The translations under genes and the position numbers were made by a program. Under the pieces are notes generated by a model, which did no database searches, was not told the DNA's origin, and saw only the letters and a list, made by a program, of their open reading frames with translations. From Plantago major (lineage: Eukaryota; Streptophyta; Magnoliopsida; Lamiales; Plantaginaceae), in assembly GCA_026545765.1 (NCBI GenBank), contig CM048839.1:1240001-1304000 (forward strand): a DNA stretch of 64,000 bases. The letters run 5' to 3'. Shown one piece after another: positions 37,732 through 50,127 of this stretch; position 1 is the stretch's first letter; every line of letters starts with the position of its first letter.

Positions 37732-40700
37732 TGGTATCAAGACCTAAATTCGGTCCCCTCCGCTGCTAGCTGTTCCCGTTCGGCGCCCCTCTTCTTCTAC
37801 GCTCCCCTTCCTGTTTCGTCAGCCTCACGCGGAAACAACCCTCCTCTACCTCTATTCTTCCGGCCTCACGCCACCTTCTTTCCCGAACAGCTCCTCGTCT
37901 CCACCATGTCTGAATCATCCAAGTTTCATCCGGCTCTCTCTATCACCAACGTTCGATCACTAATCCCTATCACGTTGGATACTGAGACAGGCCTCTATCA
38001 TTCTTGGGTGACGTTATTCCAGGTTCAAGCACGGGTGCATAATCTTATGCATCACATCCTACCACCGACGGAAGAGGCCGACATCGCCAAAATCAAGGCT
38101 CTCAAGGAAGCCGATGTCGATCTCTATAATCGACTTGATGCCGTTTCTGATGGATCTATCATTGTCTCTTCCGACCTCCTTCATGCCATTCTTGTCAAGA
38201 ATGACACGGCTGCTGCTGCTTGGTCCCGTCTTGAACAAATCTTCATGGATAACAAAGGTTCTCGAGCTACTCATCTAGAGGAAGAGCTCGCAGACGTCCG
38301 CCTTGACAACTTCTCTTCTGCCGAGGCCTATTGCAATCACGTCAAGTCCCTTGCCGATCGACTTGCCGACGTTGGTATTGAGGTTTCTGAAAGCCGTCTA
38401 GTTCTACGTCTTCTCAGTGGTTTAACTGAAGCTTATTCCGGAACTGTTGACTATGTTCAAAATCAGGATCCTCTACCTTCTTTTGAGAGTGTTCGCTCAG
38501 TATAAAGCTCATGAGTTTAACACTCAAGCATCGTGCACACAAAGAGGCCGGTGGTTCGGCCCTCTTAGCTTCTTCTGGTGGCCATAACTCTGGAGATACC
38601 TCTGACTCTGTCATCCCATCCTCTTCTTCTATTTCTTCTGGCAGGTACAACAACACCAAGAACAAGAAGAAGAACAACAACAGAGGCGGTCCAAACCGCA
38701 AAGGCAACACCACATACGGGCAACCTCCTGGAGCTCCTCCTCACCAGTGGCAGCCACGGCAGCCGTACGGCTGGCCCTCGCAGCAATGGGCCCCGCCATG
38801 CCCCTTCCCCACGGCCCCATGGCAGCGCCTCGTCCACCAACTCGGCAGGTCTCCTTGGCCTCGTCCGCCTCATCGTGAGCATTCTATTCCGGTGCTTCAC
38901 CCACCGATGTCGAGGCAGCTATGCATACCTTGGGACTCACTCCTCCGGATGGTAACTGGTACATGGACACGGGTGCTTCGTCTCATATGACACCCGACAA
39001 AGGTACTCTCTCCCCTTATTTCAATTCGAGTACTTATAATCATCGAGTTATTGTTGGCAATGGTCATATGCTTCCGATTCAAGGTTATGGTAACACTTAC
39101 CTATCTCCTCCCCATCCTCCTCTTCTCCTGAAAAACGTGTTACATGCTCCTAACCTTGTTAAAAATCTTGTCTCTGTTCGCAAGTTTACCACAGATAACT
39201 CTGTTTCCATTGAATTTGATCCTTTTGGTTTTTCTGTTAAGGATTTCCAGACCGGGAAACGAATCATGAGATGTGATAGCATCGGAGACCTATATCCAAT
39301 CCACTCAACCAAATCGGCCACCCCCTTCAAACAGCTTTTTCAGTTTTTCCTTCTACTTTATGGCATAGTCGTTTAGGGCATCCGGGAGAAGCTATACTTA
39401 GCTCTCTCTCTCGCAAGAATTTTATTCGTTGTAATGCTCTAAAACATTCTTTTTGTCCCTCTTGTTCTTTAAGGAAACAAATAAAATTGCCTTTTCATAA
39501 TTCATTATCCACTACTACTTCTCCCTTTGATATTGTGCATAGTGATCTCTGTACTTCCCCTATAGCTAGCTCTAGCGGTCACCGCTATTATGTGTTGTTT
39601 CTTGATGATTTTTCCAAGTTCTTATGGACCTTCCCTATCTCTAAGAAATCTCAAGTATTTGCTATATTCGTTATGTTTCATGCATTTGTTCGCACACAAT
39701 TCAATACGTCTATTAAAAACATCCAATGCGACAATGGCAAGGAATTCGACAATAGTCTATTTCACTCTTTTGCACAAACCAACGGTATTCACTTCCGTTT
39801 TTCTTGCCCTCACACTTCTTCCCAAAACGGCAAAGCCGAAAGGCATATTCGTTCCCTAAATAATATTGTTCGGACTCTTCTTGCTCATGCATCGATCCCG
39901 CCATCCTTCTGGCATCATGCACTAGCCACAGCAACTTATCTACTCAACATCCTTCCCTCAAAGGTACTTGAGTTTTCCTCCCCCACTCAATATCTATACC
40001 ATCGACTTCCACGATATGACCATCTTCGTGTTTTTGGTTGTCTTTGTTTTTCCCTCTTTCCTTCTTCTACTATAAACAAACTCCAAGCTCGTTCCACCCC
40101 TTGTGTTTTTCTTGGGTATCCATCTGATCATCGGGGGTACAAATGCTATGAAATCTCTAGTCGCAAAATCATTGTATCTAGACATGTGGTTTTCGACGAA
40201 TTGAGTTTTCCTTTCTCCAAGCACCACACACCCGACCCCACCACCTATGAGTACTTGGATTCGGATATTGATCCATCTTTTCTTCATCACTTGCTCACTC
40301 GGCCCAACTCCATCTCTAGCCCATCTGAGCAGCCCACCTCTGGGCCCGGTTCTGCCTCAACTGAGCCAACCGATATCCCGCCTGGTTCTTCCCCCACTGG
40401 CCAAACCGCTTCACAACCCGGTTCCGCCCCCACTGGGCCAACCGCTAATCGGCCCACATTCCCTCCCGGTTTTGCTCCAACCGCACCTCTCACCCGGTCG
40501 CGTACGCGGAACCCTAAATACTATGGTCCGGATTATGTCAATCTTGCTACATCCGTTGCCATCTCTCCTCTTCCTCGAAATCCAGTACATGCTTTAGCCG
40601 ATCCTAATTGGAAATCCGTCATGCTCGATGAATATAATGCTCTTATTGATAATAAGACTTGGGAGTTAGTTCCTAAGCCATCCAATGCAAATATTATTCG

Positions 40701-42097
40701 ATCTATGTGGATTTTTCGTCACAAAAAGAAATCTGACGGTTCTTTTGAGCGACACAAGGCTCGTCTTGTAGGTGATGGCCGATCCCATCAAAAAGGTGTT
40801 GATTGTGATGAAACATTCAGTCCTGTTGTCAAACCGGCTACTACTATTCGTGCTCGTGATTGCAGTCTCTCGTTCCTGGCCAATTCACCAACTTGATGTC
40901 AAGAATGCATTCCTTCACGGTAACCTTACTGAAACCGTATACATGCATCAGCCATTGGGGTTCAGAGACTCTCAACATCCTGACCATGTCTGTTTACTGA
41001 AGAAATCCCTCTACGGATTGAAACAGCAGGGCCCGGTATCGCCGATTCTTGACCATCTTGCGACATTGGTTTCTCTCACGACAGCTTGATCACTCGCTTT
41101 ATCTACCGTCGTGGTTCTGACATTGCTTATATTCTTCTCTATGTTGACGATATTATTCTCACTGCATCTACCGACACTCTTCGCAAATCCATTATGGCCT
41201 TCTTAAGTGCCGAATTTGCTATGAAAGATCTTGGTCCTCTCAGCTACTTCTTGGGCATCGCAGTGACTAGGAACAAAGACGGTTTATTTCTCACACAGAG
41301 ACAATATGCCGAGGAGATTATCGAACGAGCCAACATGTCCTCCTGCTCTCCTTCCCAAACGCCGGTCGATACCAAACCGAAATTGGGAGCCTCGCCTTCT
41401 GCTCCTTTTGCGGATCCCACTGCCTATCGTCAGCTTGCTGGTGCTCTTCAATATCTCACATTCACTCGTCCGGATATCTCTTATGCGGTTCAACAGGTGT
41501 GTCTTCACATGCACGATCCTCGGGTTGATCATATGAATGCTCTCAAGCGTATTATACGCTACATTCAAGGAACCAAGGACCTTGCAACTGTATAACTCGC
41601 GCGTGGACAAATTGACTTCCTACACCGATGCTGACTGGGGTGGTTGTCCTGATACACGACGGTCTACATCTGGTTATTGTATTTTTCTCGGTGATAATCT
41701 CATCTCTTGGTCATCTAAGCGACAACCCACTCTTTCTCGCTCCAGTGCTGAAGCTGAATATCGCGGTGTTGCTAATGTTGTTTCCGAATCTTGTTGGCTT
41801 CGCAATTTGCTACTCGAACTGCACTTTCCGGTTCATAAAGCAACGCTAGTTTACTGTGACAATGTTAGTGCCATTTACTTGTCCGGTAATCCAGTCCAGC
41901 ATCAACGCACGAAGCACATAGAGATGGATATACACTTCGTCCGCGAAAAGGTTGCAAGGGGTGAAGTTCGAGTCTTACATGTACCCACTCGTTATCAGAT
42001 TGCTGACATTTTCACTAAGGGCCTTCCGAAGATTCTCTTTGATGATTTTCGTGACAGTCTAAACATTCGCCAGCCTCCCGTTTTGACTGCGGGGGCG

Positions 42098-42248
42098 TGT
42101 TAGAATATGTATATATTTAAAGTAGATTCCTAATTAGATTAGAATACTTGGATTCCTAATTAGATTAGAATACTTGGCTATTGAGCAATCACATTGTATA
42201 AATACATGTACTCATTATTGAATCAATACACAAGATTATTATATTACA
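42098..42248 (+). repeat. Right LTR of the copia element
   Basis: It is identical to the left LTR except at two positions, and the same internal 26-bp duplication is present. Confidence 0.95.
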
Positions 42249-42253
42249 TATAT

Positions 42254-42922
42254 ATCGATTTATTTTCAAATTACGTATACACTGTAATTAACTTTGTGTA
42301 TTGAGATCGCAAGTAAATGAAGATGATTAGTTGAAAGAAGGGAGATATTTTGAGAAGATGATTCAAAAGTGAGATGGAATACAAGAGAGACAAAACAAAA
42401 AAAATAAATAAAAAATTGACGTATCATTTGAGACCAAGACTTGATTTTGATCCACAACGTGTAGAGTAGTGTTTAGACCGGCATGTATTAGTATCAACAT
42501 TCTAATTATGGCAACAAATTAAATACCACTCTGATATACTATGTAACTTACCTGATATGCGTAAAACTTTGATTAACAAATTATAGATGTGATATATATT
42601 GATTGCGTGATTGCGTCTCTTAAATAAATGGTCTATTAGGAAAGGATTGTAAAATTATTTTGCTTCTTATGGTTTATTAAATCATGTAGTTATATTTGAA
42701 GTGCCATAGAGAAAATATGATGAATATCGTTGAACTACATTTTAGATACTTAAATACCAGTGTGTACGCAGTGGTGTGTGATTTTACATTAGTCTAAATT
42801 CAGATGATGGCAAAATGCTTTCTATTAGTAATACAATTTTGGTAACTGTTCTTTTATAAAATTGAAGATTAACTTTTAGTGAAATGATAAAAATGTCATC
42901 GAAAAAATTAAATGAGAACGAG
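42254..42922. other. Intergenic DNA, nothing recognised
   Basis: AT-rich; no frame, repeat end or RNA gene could be supported. Confidence 0.5.
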
Positions 42923-43575
42923 TGTGATATGTACAAATGGTTGCTCTTCTACGACCCACGAACCAAGAAGGTCTAGGGCGAACTTTACCTTCTTATAATA
43001 TATTTTGAAGACCGTGGACGTCATCAAAACTGAAGAGATCTCATCTCCGAACTACAAAAGGAGACCGACCTCCTATAGTCAAGATGTGAGAATTGATCTC
43101 AAGCATCACAAGGAACTCACCATTAATCTAGTCGGACCGACCCAAGCCAAACGGGTCCGACCATTCTCCTTTCACCAAGGAGAACATCTACTCAGAGGAA
43201 AGACCGCGGTGGATCAGGACCAACCTCCTGGAGACCGACATCCTATTGTCCTAAACTGCAGTTGATCTAAACGTGCCGCCTTACCAACAAAGACCCCGGA
43301 CAAGTTAGAGGCTTGTCCCCGGAGCACTTCCTATATATAGGAGCACATTTACTCATTAATTAAGTCAACAACCTGCAATATTCTACTCTCTCCAGTCTAC
43401 TCGGAGTCTTAATTAAGTACCGAATGACAAGTTGAATCTAAGCCCAATTTGTCCAAGGCACACGGCCAAAGGGCTAACTCCTTACCTCATTTTGCAGGTG
43501 GATCTCACTCGAAGATTCTAGTACAATTATTGACCTTACCTAAACTTTGAAGTTGTGTTAATTCAGGATACAACT
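42923..43575 (+). mobile_element. Tat-type gypsy LTR and leader fragment
   Basis: Its right part (43373-43560) matches the R/U5-leader of the element at 6790-6985 in the opposite orientation. A TATA box (CTATATATAG, 43331-43340) precedes the matched part by about 30-40 bp, so the match begins near the expected transcription start. GTCGGACC words and GGAGACCGAC words repeat in the U3-like part. Start and end are approximate, and no target duplication was found. Confidence 0.7.
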
Positions 43576-44188
43576 TCCTTTTAACATTCCATACATAGCT
43601 GTGTAAAAAGAAAATTAATTAAATGCTTGACCGTTTTCATACAACATCGGGAACGTCAATGTTCATAACTAAACAATAATTTAAGTTCATAAAAATAATT
43701 GTAGTATATATTGGTCATCGTTTATTTTTATTGTATACGTTCTCTTAAAATAACTTACTCTTCTTTAAATTATACTCCACATTTAATAATTATATTCTAG
43801 TCTGAATTGAAAAAAAAAAAAAAGTGATTGTCATATTGAAATCACTGATTCTCCATCACCTTAATTTATTTCTGCCTCAGGTTCCCGCCAATAAATAGTA
43901 TAGTAGTATTTCATTTATTAATTCAACAAATTAGGTCAAATCTGCAATTTTCTCGAAGTTATCATCATCATCATCTTTTGGATTATTTAATTTAGTATCG
44001 AACCATTAATCAATTTATCTGTTCGCTTTACGATGTGAAAGGGTCATGTACTAGAACCATGGAAATATGGATTATATTCTTAAATTGCAACTTTACAATA
44101 ATCAATACGCGCGTTTAGTTTCGCCAATAAAAAGAAGATTTAATTCTACTTCCACTACAAGCCTAGTGTAGCGATATTTCCTACATTG
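43576..44188. other. Intergenic DNA, nothing recognised
   Basis: AT-rich; one poly-A run near 43809. No gene is seen. Confidence 0.5.
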
Positions 44189-44196
44189 AAGATGAT

Positions 44197-44898
44197 TAGG
44201 GACAGAGCCAGAACTCGAATTTAGGGGTGTAAGATGTAAATTTCTTTTCAAGATGAATAAAGTCTGGTTAATCGAACTCGAATGTAGAATTGAATTGACG
44301 TAAAATTTTCATATCTTAAGTATTACTAACATATTAGTTGAAAATGATAATAGAATATAACTAACAATTATATTCATTAATAAAATATTGAATTTATACC
44401 ACTAGACAAAAATAAAATAAAAATTAACAAGCTATATACAAAGGTCCGTCGGAAGTTTGGGGTGCGACATGTTAAAATATCCCACATCACTTGTGAATAG
44501 ATCATGCAAACAACATATAATGTGGATAACCTTTTCCCCCTTTAAAAGGCCTTTTAAGGGGATGATGGCCCATCTTTATATGGTATCAGAGCAGGTCCAA
44601 GTTGATAATGAGTGCCCCAGCCGATAATAATTCCGACTTGCCCAAAGAGGCTATTATGATTCCACGTGTAGAGCCGACTAACCGCGGCCTACCCTTCCCC
44701 AAAGAGGCTATTATGATTCTACGTGTAGAGCCGACTAACCGCGGCCTACCCGTGAGGAGGCGTGTTAGAATATTGTGAGTGGGTTATGCAAACAACATAT
44801 AAGGTGGATAACCTTCTTCCCTTAACAAGTACTTTTAAAGGATGATGGCCCGTCTTTATACGACTGCACCCATCCGCACCCCCTTATCTTCGCCACTG
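44197..44898. mobile_element. hAT-like MITE split by a TRIM
   Basis: It is flanked by a perfect 8-bp duplication, AAGATGAT (44189-44196 and 44899-44906). The right end read inwards is CAGTGGCGAAGATAAGGGGG; the left end TAGGGACAGAGCCAGAACTC is its worn counterpart. The same family includes 30393-30560. About 311 bp belong to the MITE; the rest is the TRIM at 44470-44860. Confidence 0.8.
44470..44860 (+). mobile_element. TRIM (miniature LTR element) nested in the hAT MITE
   Basis: Two related direct repeats of about 100-110 bp (44470-44580 and 44763-44860) share GCAAACAACATATAA and GGATGATGGCCC. Directly after the first comes TGGTATCAGAGC, a tRNA-Met primer site; directly before the second is a purine-rich GTGAGGAGGCG. 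The inner 182 bp contain a duplicated unit of about 60 bp (CCAAAGAGGCTATTATGATT twice, near 44641 and 44698). The flanks CGACA and CGACT suggest a 5-bp duplication. The repeats have diverged by about a fifth, so it is old. It has no coding capacity. Confidence 0.85.
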
Positions 44899-44906
44899 AA
44901 GATGAT

Positions 44907-46823
44907 AATCAGTTAGATGTAATCGATGCACCAAAAGTTGAAAATTAATCCAAGTAAACCAATTGTTGGTTTGGAAGCTGTTTGAAAATTGAAACTAATG
45001 CAGATACTCGAAAAACCTTTATGCCACAACTATGGCCATCTCGTGTGATTTTTTCATTTGCATTCTTTACGTATATAACATTAGAATTTTGGTTATAATC
45101 GACCTCACCCACTGTCCAACAAACAAAAAGTTCAACTACTTTGTTTATATTACAAGAATCGAATCAGCCATATTCGAGTTTCTCAATATCAAGAGCAAAG
45201 TAGTTTCCAACATTTTTACTTGTTCAACACAACTGCATTTTATGTCCCAAAATCGAATTGCAACTTGTCCAAAATGTATATCTAGTTAAGATATGCACCT
45301 ACATTAAATGTTTCAAATAATTACTGGTTGAAAAGTTTATTGAAAGAGTGATTAGCCCGATGATTTAGTTCGAAACAAGTTGACAACGTACGACAAATGT
45401 GTAATGTTGATTATGTCTGGTTTAATCACACAATTAGGAACTTGGAAGATGTCAAGTGGAAACAACAAAATTGAGACCTAGTACTAATAACATGTCATCT
45501 AGACAACGAGACTTTCAAGAAAGACAGAAACCTATGCAGTCTAGCCATTACAATGTCAAGGCAAAATTAATTAATTGCAGCTAATAATTAATTAGTCATG
45601 AGCTTTCACTTTCTCAGCAGCTTTAATTACCATTAAATTTAGTGAAAAGCTTTTAATCTTGCTCAAGTACGATTATGTTTTCCAACGCTATGTTTTTAAA
45701 CTAGTCCAAAACAATCATGAATTATTGCTAGCTAATTCATCAACGGCGTCTAGACTGAGAATGTTGAAAAATTGTACCTATATACAACAAAAAGACTAGC
45801 TTTAGACAATTTGAAAAGTTAATAAAGGTATAGATAAAAAAAATGATGGTTTAACTTAATGGAACGATGTTGATAATTATTGATATCAAAACATTGATTT
45901 CTTCCAAAGTTTGTTTCGCTAGTATGTCTAACGTGACACACTCACATTCACTTCGGTGGACGTATATCTTTTGAGACTGTACATTTACTCTTGAACTATT
46001 ATTTGAATGATATGATAGTCTCTACAACAAATAATTTTTTACACACAGTCAAGTACCAGAAAACTTCCATTTGTATCACCCTTTTTAAATTTTAATTATG
46101 TGATTTCCGATTGAAATCACTACTCCAAATATGTGATGTTTTTCAATTTGTTGCATAAACGGATATCACAAATTGATGGGGTTATTTGTCATTTAACTTC
46201 AACGAGTGGTAAATCCCAAAAGAAGAGGAGTACATTAACACAACCCGGGAAGCTGATATCATAGGTAAAATTTGAACACGTATGTTAAAAAAAAACCACT
46301 AGCTAGAGATTGATCCAAGTTGTATTCGTATTCACTAGTATAATTATTAAAGATCAAGAAAAATCTTGCACATACACAACCACCAATCTTGAGGCAAAGT
46401 CAAAATTTTCCACAAATCTAAAGTACATAAAATTATTTTTGGATATACTACATAAACCATATCCGATATTAACATCAAATATTTGACTAAAACAATCAAA
46501 CATTGTATGTTTACTTTTGAACATTATATAACATTTGTATTTAGCTAAAATAATGATGTTGATTGTGTTTGTCGGAGGAAAAATGGTGCGGATTAATAAA
46601 TGTTCGTGCAGGTGTAGTTGAAGTGTTTGAAATCTTTTGGTTGAAAATGAATGACATGAAGAATATATAATGAGGGTAGTAAGTAACCTAACTCAGTCTC
46701 TCATTTTGACTTTGTGTACAAAGGTCGGTCTAATGGAGTGAGATTTTCATTAATCATAGTTTGTTTCATCATCAAAATATTAATAACACTAATCTCCCTA
46801 CCTATGTTTTCCCCACCTATGAT
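44907..46823. other. Intergenic DNA, nothing recognised
   Basis: AT-rich; several short open frames exist but none looks coding. Confidence 0.5.
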
Positions 46824-46831
46824 TTTCATTT

Positions 46832-47105
46832 ACAGCTGTTAACGAGTTGAGCGAACTTTGGCTTAATGGATCACAGATCGTCAGAATTTAAAGTCTGTTC
46901 GTGATCGGCTCGTAATCGTCGAGCTTTTCATAATCGTACTCGTGATCAGTTCGTTAAAATATCAAATTGCTCGCGAGCAGCTCGACTTACTTTTACTCGT
47001 GAGCGCTCGACTCGTTAGAGGTTGAAAATGAATTCATTTTTTAAATTTGAGAATCTGATTTTTAGAATGAGCTTTTTTTACTTAAGTGAAAGACAACTTA
47101 AGTTA

Positions 47106-47193
<88 letters not shown>

Positions 47194-47356
47194 TTAAGTA
47201 TTGCTCGTGAGCTTCGATCATTTTGTCAAGGTGATCGATGCAAGCTCGAAAATGAGACGAGCATGCTCGCGTTGATCGATCTCGAGCTCGATCTGAGCGT
47301 TGACCGAGCTTTTTCACGAGCAGCTCGTGAGCAGCTTGATTCCCTAACACCCCTAC
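46832..47356. mobile_element. hAT-like foldback element rich in GAGCTCG words, with a (TA)n centre
   Basis: The left end CAGCTGTTAACGAG and the complement of the right end, GTAGGGGTGTTAGG, are similar. The flanks TTTCATTT (46824-46831) and TTTCATTA (47357-47364) agree at 7 of 8 bases. Both arms consist of CTCGTGAGC, GAGCTCG and CTCGCGAGC words. The centre is a (TA)n run at 47111-47189. Confidence 0.65.
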
Positions 47357-47934
47357 TTTCATTACACAGTTTTTAAAGTCCAAGAGTGCAACATAACGCA
47401 CGTATCTTTTTGTACAAAAAAAACTAAAAACCAAATTAAAAATAGACATATCTCTACCTTGTTGGCTTTACACTAGTTTGCAATATCCTGCCAAATGAAG
47501 CATAAAGTTATTCGCAGTATTTTTCCCAGTTTTATTCTCTGTACAAAAACAAGTATTGAACTCTGCATAGATATTGTCATATTCTTATAGGTATAGGGAT
47601 GAATGATTCGATTTTTTAAACTATAATAATGGTTATTTATCGATGCAATATGAGTTTACATCATCAAGTCAATTAACACCCTAATGATTACAAGATATAC
47701 AAGTCAAAACACTTCCACATACCATGAAGAACTTTGGGTTGTGAGTGATTTAAACAACAAGCACATGAGTTCAATGTGTGGCCTTGTCATTAGTAATCTC
47801 AGCGGCCAAATGGTGTTGTACTAGCCTACAACGGGGCTAAGGTTGTTTGCAATTGTATTTTTTTTACTAATCAAAGTTTCAAATAGTTTAAATATATTGT
47901 TAACATCATGCATACGGACAATGTAACATGATTT

Positions 47935-48050
47935 GTATTCAGGATTGCATCCATAAGAATTTCAGAGTGACTAGCTAAGACATTTTCATATGCATACACG
48001 AAAAAAGTGCGCGAAGAAGAACATGTATTGATTTGTGGGGCCAACATATC
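47935..48050 (+). repeat. Possible degenerate Cassandra LTR piece
   Basis: AAGAATTTCAGAGT near 47956 and AAAAAAGTGCGCGAAGAAGA near 48001 line up in order with parts of the Cassandra LTR at 25876-26115. The 5S-like boxes between them are mostly lost. The assignment is tentative. Confidence 0.4.
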
Positions 48051-49627
48051 ACTCATACAGCAGCTTATGAGTGACTGTGCGTCTGTGACGGCCCAAATGG
48101 TCAGGACTCATCCCACAAGGTTGCAATATCAGAATGTGATGCAATGTATATATGAATGCATCCCATATGGATTACGAGCATAAGATATATAAGTAAGTAT
48201 ACACTCTCACATGAAATAACGCATTCCGGTTCATTTCAAAAGTAAATTAGTAAACTCTCTCATCAAAAGGATCATATTGCACCAACGAGTTGATATATAT
48301 AATTCAAAATTATAGTAATTCATAACCACATCAGTACAAAGAGTCGACTCTCATCCCACAGGCGGAGTCCTTACACTTATAAACTTATTTTGCAAGTATG
48401 AAAAAGTCATCATCCTAATTGAACCATAACTTGTGATGGACTAAACATACAAATGAGTTGAATTGAACTGGTATACATGCTACTTGTCCAGGTTGGACTA
48501 CAGCAACATTGCCGGTTCTAAACAAGAGAAGTGCCATTGACATGTCTTTGTGATGATGTTACTGGTGCAACTAGAACCTGCAAAATTGTCACAAAAATGC
48601 ATTAATGGCGAGGGATACAATTTTCCCCCACTGCACAACCATGTGATTGACCTGTATAACTGTGAAAAGTGATGATGAACAGATCAAATGTTTGGTTGGT
48701 GATTCTTCAATTTATTTCTAAATCTTGTTACCAATTCTCACTCATCAATCATCATTATGTTATACCGTTGACCAAATCTTTTTTATTCTGATTTTTTGAT
48801 AGTGATTTATCTGTATTTTATTTATAACTAGTGTTTATTGCAGTTTTCTTAAATTATTTATTAGCAAGAACATAATGAGTTGAAATTGTGCTTGATCAAA
48901 CGTAGGCTTCAAGTTTTGGGCCACTTGAAGAAATGGTATATAGATTCCGTACGTAATGATCTTTACTGTTGGAAAAGTATGGATTTTATCATGTAAAGTT
49001 GGTGAAATCATTTACCAACATGCATCGATTTTTTTTATTAATGTGGTTCCTTTATGTACACTGGAAATATATGAAAAATCCCATGATCTGAAGATCGATA
49101 AGTACTCCTTTAAATGTGCCCTCCGATAGTTATTTGTATAAACATGCGCTATGTCATAAGAGGATAAAAACTATTCCTTAATCATCATCTCAAGTGGTAC
49201 ATGATCGGAGGATGGGAGAATCGACACACATCATCGTTGGTGATTGGGTGTTTGTTAGAAGTACCATATTTACCAACTTCGGTTAAAGTTTAAGCACGTT
49301 TCACTATTTTTTTATTATGCAAATACAAGGTCAATAATGGTTTTCCATACATATACACCCTCATGGCAAATCGAACCAAGACATATTATTGGAGGGAAAC
49401 GTATTACCAACTTATTTGTGTAAAAACTTTTTTGAACTTCATCTACCAAAACAAACCGACCCTTAGCAAGCTTTCCTACAAAGTGATCGTGGGCTCTTAC
49501 CATTCTAATTTGAGGAAGAAAAAAAAGTAACATTTTAAATTACCATGTTGCACTTTTATAAACTGGCAGTTTGTCACTTTTTCATAAATAATACTCCTAC
49601 TCACTATCATCGTACTTAAGACCACTT
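48051..49627. other. Intergenic DNA, possibly with an unclassified LTR
   Basis: TGTGACGGCCCAAATG at 48086 resembles the first bases of several plant gypsy LTRs, but no matching end was found. The remainder is AT-rich with no gene. Confidence 0.4.
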
Positions 49628-49629
49628 AG

Positions 49630-50120
49630 CTAAGGCCGTGAATAGTGGCGGTCGTGAACTAAGGCTGATTTAACGACCACTGTAGAAAAAAAAATTATCC
49701 AATAGATCGTGCTAAAGCCGTGAATAGTGTTTTTTAATATTTTTTTGTATTTTTTTAATATTTTTTTTAACTTGCTTAACATATTATAGTAGTGTTTAGA
49801 AGTTAAAATTAATGAAATTGAATTTATAAAAATATATTTTTAATTACGAGTTTAAAATCTGTAAAATATAAAATAATCGAAATATAGTCAAGAGTGGTCT
49901 CTATTTGTAGAGAACGAAAAACCATGAAAATCGGTGTAACTTTTATATTTTTATATTTTATATTTTATGAATTATAATTAAATGAAAATGAAAAAGTAAA
50001 AAAAAATATATAGATGGCCCACATGAACAGTGGGACGGCTGCCCCGAAATCAGCCTTGTGAAGGCTGATTTCGGGGTGGCCGTGGTGCTCGGTCGGTTCG
50101 ACGACCACTCCGGTCTTAAC
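49630..50120. mobile_element. MITE-like repeat with a strong internal hairpin
   Basis: The left CTAAGGCCGTGAATAGTGG and the complement of the right end, TTAAGACCGGAGTGGTCGTC, are similar inverted ends. Inside is a perfect 16-bp stem, CCCCGAAATCAGCCTT and its complement, around a three-base loop (50042-50076). The class is not certain. Confidence 0.55.
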
Positions 50121-50127
50121 GTAGTTA

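Larger units (their letters stand above)
37581..42248 (+). mobile_element. Ty1/copia retrotransposon with 151-bp LTRs, young but broken
   Basis: A 4668-bp element bounded by a TATAT duplication (37576-37580 and 42249-42253). After the left LTR comes a tRNA-Met primer site (TGGTATCAAGAC, 37732). Parts in order are: gag (about 37906-38500), Pro/Asn-rich region, protease (MDTGASSHM, about 38960), integrase (about 39360-40200), reverse transcriptase (about 40590-41400), RNase H (about 41600-42060), and a purine tract (GCGGGGGCG) at the right LTR. Short LTRs and this layout suit the Ale-type copia group. The two LTRs differ at 2 of 151 positions, which suggests insertion within roughly the last million years at usual plant rates. 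The coding region has about five breaks. Confidence 0.95.

Noticed and set aside
44581-44592. Part of a tRNA-Met gene
   Set aside because: TGGTATCAGAGC is the primer-binding complement of the tRNA 3' end within the TRIM; no tRNA body is present.
48086-48400. A gypsy-type LTR
   Set aside because: Only the first bases look right; no matching end, primer site or duplication was found.
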